Source: Hyphomicrobiales bacterium
Lineage (GTDB): Bacteria > Pseudomonadota > Alphaproteobacteria > Rhizobiales > Rhizobiaceae
NCBI GenBank assembly: GCA_900471925.1
Contig: UCGV01000002.1
Coordinates: 339,940-403,939, forward strand
DNA length: 64,000 nt
Direction: 5' to 3'
Shown: one piece after another, positions 57,472-64,000 of the stretch
Layout of the letters: every line of letters starts with the position of its first letter
How positions within the stretch are numbered: position 1 is the first letter of the stretch
Program-made: the position numbers and the translations under genes
Notes under the pieces: generated by a model
Database searches by the model: none
What the model saw: the letters and a program-made list of their open reading frames with translations, nothing else
What the model was told of the DNA's origin: nothing

Positions 57472-58755
57472 ATGCAGGTCAATCGCCGTTCATTCTTGAT
57501 GGGAACCGCGGGCGCCGCGGCCGGCCTCGCCTTCGGCGCCGGCAGCGCGATCCCCGCTTTTGCCGAGGACGTTTCGCTTCGTGCCATGTGGTGGGGTTCG
57601 AACGACCGCGCCAAGCGCACGCTCGATGTCGCCAAGCTCTACCAGTCCAAGACACCGGGCGTCAGCATAGTCGGTGAATCGCTCGCCGGTGACGGCTACT
57701 GGACGAAGCTCGCAACGCAGATGGCCGGTCGCGCGATCGCCGACGTCTTCCAGCTCGAGCCGGGCACGATTTCGGACTATTCCAAGCGCGGCGCGTGCCT
57801 GGCGCTCGACGAATTCGTGCCTTCGACACTGAAAGTCGACAATTTCGGCGCCGATATGCTGAAGCTGACAACGGTTGACGGCAAGCTCTATGGCATCGGC
57901 CTCGGCCTCAACTCTTTCGCGATGTTCTACGACACCGTCGAATTCGAAAAGGCCGGCATCCCGCTACCGACACCTGATCTTACCTGGGATGAATACGCCA
58001 AGCTCGCCGCAGAGCTCGGGAAATCCTCCGGCAAGAGCGGACCTTACGGCGCACGCTACACTTACGTATTCGACGCCTGGCTGCGCCAACGCGGCAAGAG
58101 CCTTTATTCCAAGGAAAGCCCTACTCTCGGCTTCACGGTCGATGATGCCAAGGAGTGGTTCGATTACTGGGAGAAGCTGCGTAAGGCTGGCGGCACCGTT
58201 GCGGCCGATGTGCAGACGCTCGACCAGAACAACATCGATACGAACTGCCTCACGCTCGGCAAATCGGCCATCAGCATGGCCTATTCCAACCAGATGGTCG
58301 GCTACCAGCTGGTCATCAAGAACAAGCTCGGCGTTGCCATGCTGCCGCGCGAGAAAAAAGGCGGTCCGTCAGGGCACTACTATCGCCCTGGACTGATCTG
58401 GAGCGTGGGCGCCACGACCAAGCAGGGCGAGGCCGCCGCGAAATTCATCAGCTTCTTCGTCAACGATCCGGAGGCCGGCAAGATCCTCGGCGTGGAACGC
58501 GGTGTGCCGATGTCGCCGGTGGTGCGGGAAGCCATCCTGCCACAGCTCAACCCGACGGAGCAGGAAACGGTCAAGTACATCAGCCTGCTCAAGGACCAGG
58601 TCGGCGAATATCCGCCGCCGGTGCCGATGGGCGCGACCGAATTCGACCAGCGCGTCCTTCGCCCAACCTGCGACGAACTTGCTTTCGAGCGCATCACGGT
58701 TGCCGATGCCGCTCAGAAGCTCGTCGAAACCGGCAATGCCACCATCAAGGGTTGA
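57472..58755 (+). CDS. Second ABC sugar-binding protein, orphan, Tat-type signal
   Basis: 427 residues, homologous along its length to the product at 46608-47894 (shared RAMWWGSNDRAKRT, NQMVGYQLVIKNKL, GVERGVPMS). Twin-arginine signal NRRSFLMGTAGAAAG ending PAFAE. No permease or ATPase gene adjoins it, so it may use the transporter about 10 kb away. Start ATG 57472 with AGGAGGA five bases before. A terminator follows the stop. Confidence 0.93.
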   Translation: MQVNRRSFLMGTAGAAAGLAFGAGSAIPAFAEDVSLRAMWWGSNDRAKRTLDVAKLYQSKTPGVSIVGESLAGDGYWTKLATQMAGRAIADVFQLEPGTISDYSKRGACLALDEFVPSTLKVDNFGADMLKLTTVDGKLYGIGLGLNSFAMFYDTVEFEKAGIPLPTPDLTWDEYAKLAAELGKSSGKSGPYGARYTYVFDAWLRQRGKSLYSKESPTLGFTVDDAKEWFDYWEKLRKAGGTVAADVQTLDQNNIDTNCLTLGKSAISMAYSNQMVGYQLVIKNKLGVAMLPREKKGGPSGHYYRPGLIWSVGATTKQGEAAAKFISFFVNDPEAGKILGVERGVPMSPVVREAILPQLNPTEQETVKYISLLKDQVGEYPPPVPMGATEFDQRVLRPTCDELAFERITVADAAQKLVETGNATIKG

Positions 58756-58779
58756 TCATACCCTTTGTGAGAACGAGCA

Positions 58780-58803
58780 AAGGCCCGCCAATGGCGGGCC
58801 TTT
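58780..58803 (+). terminator. Intrinsic terminator of the second binding-protein gene
   Basis: AAGGCCCGCC and GGCGGGCCTT (arms about 58780-58789 and 58793-58802) pair closely, followed by a short T run, 25 bases past the stop. Confidence 0.85.
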
Positions 58804-58899
58804 ATGCATGTGAACCAGCGCTTTTAGATTTGCGCACACAACTACCTGGGCCGGAAATTTCTGGCCGCCTTACCTGCCCGAACCTGGTGGATTGGTGGC

Positions 58900-59682
58900 C
58901 TAGTGCGGCCACTTTCCGGCAGCATCGCCATTATCCGATGTATCATTGAAGAAACGCGAGGCCGCTTCCGTGCGGTTTCTCACATTCATCTTCTTGTAGA
59001 TATTGCGGACATGGACCTTCACCGTGTTTTCCGACAGATGAAGCTTGTCGGCGATGATCTTGTTCTGCGTACCCTTGCAGATGAGGTCGAGAATCTGCAC
59101 TTCGCGCGTCGTCAGAGACGCCATGCTGTTGCGGCGAAGCTTCAGTGCATTGGCGCGGGCCACATCGACCGATTTCGTCTGGTACAGCGAAGGCTCGAGC
59201 TGCGTCGTTGCCCGATTGGACAGACGACCGAGCAGCGCCGACGGAAAATGCTCGCCACCCTTCATCAGGAGATCGACCGCCGCCATGAAGACGTCGAGCC
59301 GCAGATTGAGAGGCAGGACACCATCGATGACACGCGCTTCGACGAGACGGCTGATGTAAGGCTCCATCATATCGATCGCTTCGACGACGAGACCGATCGA
59401 TGAATCAGGCCGGTTCTCGCGAACCGTCTGCAAGGCATCGTGCAGCTCTGCACCGGCGATATGATAGAAAAGAACGAGCCGCATGTCGTGAATATCCTTC
59501 TCGGATATGGACTGCGCGCTCGGGACGCTGACAATTTCGAAATTCGGGAATTTCTTTGCCAGCGCTTCAACCAGGCATTCGGAGAACAGATCCGCTTTGG
59601 CGACAACCAAAACCGTTTCTCCATTCGGACCCAGTCTTCTTACCTGATCCGAATCTCCAACTTCCGACCCAACCATGAACAT
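58900..59682 (-). CDS. LuxR/NarL-type regulator with degenerate receiver domain
   Basis: 260 residues. The C-terminal LuxR HTH (about 190-250) is clear: ASLTTREVQILDLICKGTQNKIIADKL followed by HLSENTVKVHVRNIYKKMNV. The first 145 residues resemble a response-regulator receiver (ETVLVVAKADLFSECLVEAL), but the expected phospho-Asp strand reads RLVLFYHIAGAE with no Asp, so phosphorylation is unlikely. It reads away from the AT-rich region before the Asp-rich protein gene and may regulate it (inference). Start ATG 59682 with GGGGAGG five bases before. A longer frame to 59724 is less likely. Confidence 0.88.
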   Translation of the reverse strand: MFMVGSEVGDSDQVRRLGPNGETVLVVAKADLFSECLVEALAKKFPNFEIVSVPSAQSISEKDIHDMRLVLFYHIAGAELHDALQTVRENRPDSSIGLVVEAIDMMEPYISRLVEARVIDGVLPLNLRLDVFMAAVDLLMKGGEHFPSALLGRLSNRATTQLEPSLYQTKSVDVARANALKLRRNSMASLTTREVQILDLICKGTQNKIIADKLHLSENTVKVHVRNIYKKMNVRNRTEAASRFFNDTSDNGDAAGKWPH

Positions 59683-60558
59683 ATACGCCTCCCCTAGCGC
59701 TACACTATACAAAACACGGAGCATCTACTCCTATTGGCGCGATGGCGGGTATTACATGCCGACGAACATTGCCCCTGGGCATGCGGCCGCCTTATCTTTT
59801 AGGCATTTCTTAATTATCGTAATATGGATTTCGAAGGAAAGAAATGGCCCAAATGGGTTAGTTATCGCGAAGTTTTATTTATTTTTTGCCACTTTACGGT
59901 TGTAATCTCTATAAGAAACATACTTTCGGGCGGTATTTCGGCTATATCACCCCATAGAGCAGTATGTATTAGTTCGAGACATACGAAATCACACTGCTAT
60001 TGGTCAGACGATATTTCAAAATAAGACACTGAACCTTTCCGACTTAACTTCGCGACATCATAATCCGGCACGCTTGCTAGATTCCGAGGCGGGTAACGGA
60101 CGATTTGAAATCATCCGAGGCGCCGCCCGGCCTCGTCCTTCCCGTTGCGGCTTAACCAAGTCAACAATACAGCCTTCGGATGTTTTAGCCCGAATTGATA
60201 TCTATCGAGACTTATATTTTTCCATCAATCTGTGATCGTCGCCAAAGCGGCGACGTGAAAACCAAGTATCATTATGTGTTTTTGATGCCTGGTCTTCTTT
60301 CGAGGGAACTCAAAAAGAAGTTGGACTGCACTGCTCGCGCTCTTATCGAGTCCGGGATCGGATTTGTGCGTCTTTGTACTCCGTAGGCACAATCCCAATA
60401 CATAGAATTTGGCCAACAAATCACGATGAGGCTGCAGGTGACAAGGTAGTGAGTACATCTGCCGGTGTTAACGCGTCGGAGCGAGCGCGAGCAAAGATCC
60501 CATTTGAGATGAGAGGGACTTCGAAAAGCTGCTCCGGTTTTTTTCTGGAGGAAGTGAA
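59683..60558. other. AT-rich intergenic region, no convincing gene
   Basis: About 0.88 kb, clearly more AT-rich than its surroundings (runs such as TTTTATTTATTTTTT near 59871-59885). Only short open frames, without a ribosome site or recognisable product, are seen. It separates the LuxR-type gene from the Asp-rich protein gene and probably contains their promoters. It could also hide a small RNA. Confidence 0.6.
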
Positions 60559-61557
60559 ATGCCCTACGACCCCAAGCCCGGTCCGCAGGGCTCCGATGAC
60601 GATATCGTCAAGGTCGGAGCTCTGGCAGACGGTCTGTCCAGCGCCATTAATTCAACCGATATCGATGATAATTCAACGGGTTATGTCGGCGGCATCGCCA
60701 ACGGCGACGATCGCAATAATACCGACAACAGCACTGACATCGATGTGAAAGCCGATGTCGATGTGAAAACCGATAACGGCGACAACCGCGATAACGAATA
60801 CGACTGGAGCTACAAGTCGGACGACGACACCAATACCAAGACGACCAATATCAACGACAACGACATTATCACAACCACCAAGTCCGACTACGACTGGAGC
60901 TATGACGCCAAGTCGTACAGCGACGACGATGTCGACATCAAGACGATCACCGACAACGACACGACCACCAAGACCGATATCGATACTGATATCAAGACGA
61001 TAACAGATACCGATACCAAGACGACCACTGATAGCCATGACGTGAGCGGCAGCTTCAACAAGACGGACACGGACTTTGCCGTCATCGATGATGTCAAGGA
61101 TTTCGGAAACCTCGGCGTGGCCGGCCATGATCTCACGTTCAACATCGGGGACGACTTCTCGTTCACGCTCGACGTGGACAGCATTCTCAACGATTCGCTG
61201 AACGGCCAGGGCAACGATACCGGCTTCAGCATCGTGCAGGCAAACCATCTGGCAGACCAGGATCAGGCCTGGAACGTCAGAATGGACAATGAGGGGGCCG
61301 AGAACCACCTCAAGGCAGATGCCGGCACAGCGCACGGTGCAGATGGTATCGATATGGATGGCAGGGGCTGGGACATGAAGGCCGGCGACGACGTCGCAGG
61401 TACGTCGACCGCAGACGCTTCCGCGATCCTTGCCAATTCGGGCTTCCATCTGGAACTCGTTCAGGGCGCGAACATGCTCAGCAATGCGGTGGACTCCAGT
61501 GTCATCGGCGGCAACTCGCATGCCTCCGATGTCGGCGAGGACACAAGCGGACACTAA
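60559..61557 (+). CDS. Asp/Thr-rich repetitive protein of unknown function
   Basis: 332 residues, very acidic. Residues 30-180 are dominated by Asp, Thr, Asn and Lys in DxD and TDTK units, including the repeated block YDWSY at 81-85 and 111-115 (30-residue period). Residues 180-332 are less repetitive and more hydrophobic (GHDLTFNIGDDFSFTLDVDSIL). No N-terminal signal peptide is visible, so any export would be by a type I or similar route. Asp density suggests cation or Ca binding (inference). I do not recognise the family. Start ATG 60559 with GGAGG seven bases before. The next gene is 140 bp downstream. Confidence 0.8.
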   Translation: MPYDPKPGPQGSDDDIVKVGALADGLSSAINSTDIDDNSTGYVGGIANGDDRNNTDNSTDIDVKADVDVKTDNGDNRDNEYDWSYKSDDDTNTKTTNINDNDIITTTKSDYDWSYDAKSYSDDDVDIKTITDNDTTTKTDIDTDIKTITDTDTKTTTDSHDVSGSFNKTDTDFAVIDDVKDFGNLGVAGHDLTFNIGDDFSFTLDVDSILNDSLNGQGNDTGFSIVQANHLADQDQAWNVRMDNEGAENHLKADAGTAHGADGIDMDGRGWDMKAGDDVAGTSTADASAILANSGFHLELVQGANMLSNAVDSSVIGGNSHASDVGEDTSGH

Positions 61558-61696
61558 ACCTCCAAGACCAAGACCAAGCTGCACCGGCTCCGGCCGGTGC
61601 AGCCTCAATGCTTGAGTGCGAATTGATGAACAGCGCGGCTCCCAAAGGCGGACGGCCGCATGGCCGGTCATCTTTTCGAGAGGGAGGGCCAAGACA

Positions 61697-63766
61697 ATGC
61701 AAATCGAGAAATTCTCAGAGATCATTGCCCACTTCATCGGTATATTCGAATCCACCACCGAGGAAATGCGGCTTCGCACGGAACTGACGGAAGGCACAGG
61801 GCCTGCCGAAGGCGATGCAGCGCTCGACGATCTCGTCGCCAACACGCCTGCCTTCGCTTCTGATCTCGCGCTCAAGGATTACGATCCTGAGGTGGATTAC
61901 AGAAGCGTCAGCTACGACATCATCTATGGCGGCCCTCACCGTTTCGGGCGCGCCTTCGAGGAGAGCGTCGAGAAGCTCTCCGAACTCGCTCACCGTGACG
62001 TGTCGCTGCCTCGGTTCGGCAGCCCGCAGGATATCGATGTCGGGCCCGGTGAAGAGGAACTTGAGGTTTTCAGTGGTCCCGGCTCGACGGTCGGATACAT
62101 CACGCAGTTCAACATTCTCTACGACGACGACTATCTCGACATGACCAACGGCAATCACGCCGCGCGGGACACGAGCTTCGTCACCGAAAAACTGGCCGAA
62201 TTCAACTCCAAGGCCGAGATCTTCACCCCCTTTGCCGATCTGCACCGTACCGAGAGTTTCGAAGGCGTCAAACAGATCGCCACGGATATGGACACCTACA
62301 TCCAGACGGTGAAGGATTCCGGCCAAACCTCGCTCGGTACGGACGAGCCGCCTGCGGACAATCCGAACGATCAGTCACATGATTTCGTGCTGGCCGATGA
62401 TGAGATCAGCGGCACCTACATGAACGGCAAGCTCGTCTCCGAGACCGAGGTTCCAATACTGAATGACCTGCTGCCGGATCGCGGCCTTGCCAAGCTGCCC
62501 GAGGATCCCGACGAGACACAGACATCGGTCGAACAGGATCAGCCGGCCGGAGAAAGTCTTGAAGTAACGGCTGGTGCCAATCTTGTTGCGAACATCGCAA
62601 CCGTCATCAACACGGCCGTCATCTCATCCGTTACAGCAGTCATGGGCGACTATCACCAGATCGATGCGATCACGCAGGTCTATAGCTACAGCAACAATGA
62701 CGATATCGCGTCGACATTCCATTCCTCGGCCGATGCAGCCGCGAACGCCGGTGTTACCGCCTACAATATCGCCAGCTTCGAGCGCGACACCTATCAACCG
62801 AACCAACCGCAGACGACAGTCGACGAACACGGCGATCCGATCTTTCCGACAGCCTGGCGCGTCAGCGTCATCAACGGCGACGTTTCCTTCGTAAACTGGG
62901 TCGAACAATATCATTTCGTCAGCGACAACGACACGATGACTGTGACGACCAGCGGTTCTGAAGCGACGGTTCTGACCGGCGGCAATACGACGCTGAATTT
63001 TTCATCCCTCTTCCAGATGGGTCTGCAATACGATCTGGTGATCGTCGGCGGCAGTATCTACGACATCAACAGCATCACGCAGATTTCGCTTCTTTACGAC
63101 AATGACTGGGCACGCACCGAAGGCGGCGCAGACAGCAATGCCACGATCCAGTCAGGCGACAATCTGATCTGGAATTTCGCGGCGATCCATAATGTGGGCG
63201 ACAATGACCGGTTCGAGACTATGCCCGACTATATGTCCGAGGCGCAGAAAGGGATCGAAGAGCGTGATCCGACAATGCCGGAGGGCTTGTCCACCGATTT
63301 GAATTTCCAGGGTTATATCGGCCTGAACGTTCTCTACATCACCGGCAATCTGTTCGACATGACGATCATCAAGCAGGTCGCAGTGCTCGGAGATTCCGAC
63401 GACGTCACCCAGGCCGCAGCGGAGCTCCTGAAGAACAGTCCGGACGCTGTGATCACGATCGATACCGGCAGCAACATCGTCGCCAATATCGCGGAGATCG
63501 TCGATTACGACAGTTTCGGCAACACGACTTACGTTGCCGGGCAGATCTATTCCGACGCCATCCTCATCCAGGGAGGGATTATCGAACACGATGCCACCCA
63601 GCCGGAAACGACAGGCGCAAAGCTTGCGAACGAGGTCATCGCTTTCCTTGACGACGATGGTCCCCTGGGCAGCACGGACAACGGCGACGGCATCATCAAC
63701 GGCGGCCATGACCTTTCATGGTCTTCCGCCCACCCTTCAGACGTAATGCAAGCAGTGGTCGCGTGA
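61697..63766 (+). CDS. Large repeat protein of unknown function
   Basis: 689 residues, acidic, without signal peptide. Residues about 1-280 hold a unique region and a short QFNILYDDDY block (about 138-147). Residues about 290-633 carry four looser repeats: TQVYSYSNNDD, TQISLLYDNDW, KQVAVLGDSDD and the final AGQIYSDAILIQGG. Each is preceded by an Asn-rich beta stretch such as NLVANIATV or NIVANIAEI. I do not know this family. The repeat pattern (Gln, aliphatic strand, DxD/DDD end) suggests a beta-structured, possibly Ca-dependent, secreted or surface protein. The longer frame starts at 61616, but ATG 61697 has GGGAGG eight bases before it. It is cotranscribed with the Asp-rich gene by position. 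Confidence 0.85.
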   Translation: MQIEKFSEIIAHFIGIFESTTEEMRLRTELTEGTGPAEGDAALDDLVANTPAFASDLALKDYDPEVDYRSVSYDIIYGGPHRFGRAFEESVEKLSELAHRDVSLPRFGSPQDIDVGPGEEELEVFSGPGSTVGYITQFNILYDDDYLDMTNGNHAARDTSFVTEKLAEFNSKAEIFTPFADLHRTESFEGVKQIATDMDTYIQTVKDSGQTSLGTDEPPADNPNDQSHDFVLADDEISGTYMNGKLVSETEVPILNDLLPDRGLAKLPEDPDETQTSVEQDQPAGESLEVTAGANLVANIATVINTAVISSVTAVMGDYHQIDAITQVYSYSNNDDIASTFHSSADAAANAGVTAYNIASFERDTYQPNQPQTTVDEHGDPIFPTAWRVSVINGDVSFVNWVEQYHFVSDNDTMTVTTSGSEATVLTGGNTTLNFSSLFQMGLQYDLVIVGGSIYDINSITQISLLYDNDWARTEGGADSNATIQSGDNLIWNFAAIHNVGDNDRFETMPDYMSEAQKGIEERDPTMPEGLSTDLNFQGYIGLNVLYITGNLFDMTIIKQVAVLGDSDDVTQAAAELLKNSPDAVITIDTGSNIVANIAEIVDYDSFGNTTYVAGQIYSDAILIQGGIIEHDATQPETTGAKLANEVIAFLDDDGPLGSTDNGDGIINGGHDLSWSSAHPSDVMQAVVA

Positions 63767-63791
63767 CCCGCGTATCCTGGGAGAGACCGCG

Positions 63792-64000
63792 ATGAACCAG
63801 ATTTCAAAACAGATTTTCGCCGATGGAAGTGCACTCGACCTGCGGGGCGAAAAGCCCTCTGCTCAAGTGGAAAATCCCGAGGAATTCCTGACGCAGGCCT
63901 GCATTTCGGCAATCGACGATGCAGTGAGCCACCTGCGGAAACTATCGGTGAACCTGCCGTCCTATCCGCATGAAATCGAGGAGGCTGTCGAGGCTGTCGA
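63792..64000 (+). CDS. Start of an unidentified gene (cut by window end)
   Basis: The ATG at 63792 follows GGGAGAG and opens a frame that runs to the window end (69 codons). It begins MNQISKQIFADGS and includes FLTQACISAIDDAVSHLRKL. It lies 25 bases after the repeat protein stop, so it belongs to the same unit. Too little is present to name it. Confidence 0.7.
   Translation, partial: MNQISKQIFADGSALDLRGEKPSAQVENPEEFLTQACISAIDDAVSHLRKLSVNLPSYPHEIEEAVEAV

Noticed and set aside
60195..60386. 63-codon open frame in the AT-rich region
   Set aside because: No ribosome site and no recognisable sequence. Likely chance in a non-coding stretch.
60673..61875. 400-codon minus-strand frame opposite the Asp-rich gene
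   Set aside because: A hydrophobic Val/Ile-rich translation produced by reading Asp codons on the reverse strand.

Overview
The window is chromosomal DNA of an alphaproteobacterium of the Rhizobiaceae, most likely Rhizobium. The reasons are: the dnaX-ybaB-recR and rimP-nusA-ylxR-infB-rbfA-truB-rpsO-pnp gene orders; a Fur-family Irr protein divergent from fabA-fabB-fabI; an EPSP synthase close to the Agrobacterium CP4 type; an FYDLN acidic protein; promoters of the rhizobial CTTGNN-N17-CNATAT kind; and three copies of a Rhizobium-type intergenic repeat. GC content is high almost throughout. The exception is an AT-rich stretch around 59.7-60.5 kb.

Layout. 0-9.7 kb: a truncated YafY-type regulator, nudC and a HIT protein, the SRP RNA gene, dnaX-ybaB, then LysE and MOSC genes lying between ybaB and recR, a secreted lytic transglycosylase, a GNAT enzyme and an MFS exporter. 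9.7-20.2 kb: the transcription/translation operon rimP-nusA-ylxR-infB-rbfA-truB followed by rpsO and pnp. It has a promoter-plus-terminator leader before rimP and structured RNA before rpsO and pnp. 20.2-31.3 kb: an rRNA methyltransferase, fabA-fabB-fabI, irr, several membrane or secreted proteins of unknown role, tRNA-Ala(GGC), aroA, a PaiB-like protein and cmk. 31.3-36.1 kb: rpsA, a Rhizobiales-type protein of unknown function, a short RNase D and slyX.

36.2-58.8 kb is a carbohydrate-catabolism island. It opens with uxaC and a fructuronate-reductase-like dehydrogenase. A choline-kinase-like gene and a dimethylglycine-dehydrogenase-like gene follow on the other strand. Next comes a five-gene ABC transporter operon (binding protein, two permeases, oxidoreductase, ATPase). 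A TetR gene separates it from a divergent operon of Gfo/Idh oxidoreductase, DUF993 protein, TIM-barrel isomerase and a second Gfo/Idh. The two operons carry near-identical palindromes at identical distances from their -35 boxes, so the TetR protein probably represses both. Convergent to this is LacI / DUF2264 / D-2-hydroxyacid dehydrogenase, with a second, orphan binding protein diverging from lacI. I infer one inducible route for taking up and oxidising an unidentified glycoside or uronic-acid compound.

58.9-64 kb holds a LuxR-type regulator with a degenerate receiver domain, about 0.9 kb of AT-rich DNA, an Asp/Thr-rich protein, a 689-residue protein with repeated Gln/Asp motifs, and the start of a further gene. 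I do not recognise these last proteins. They are the best candidates for an undescribed system here, together with the DUF993/DUF2264 pathway.
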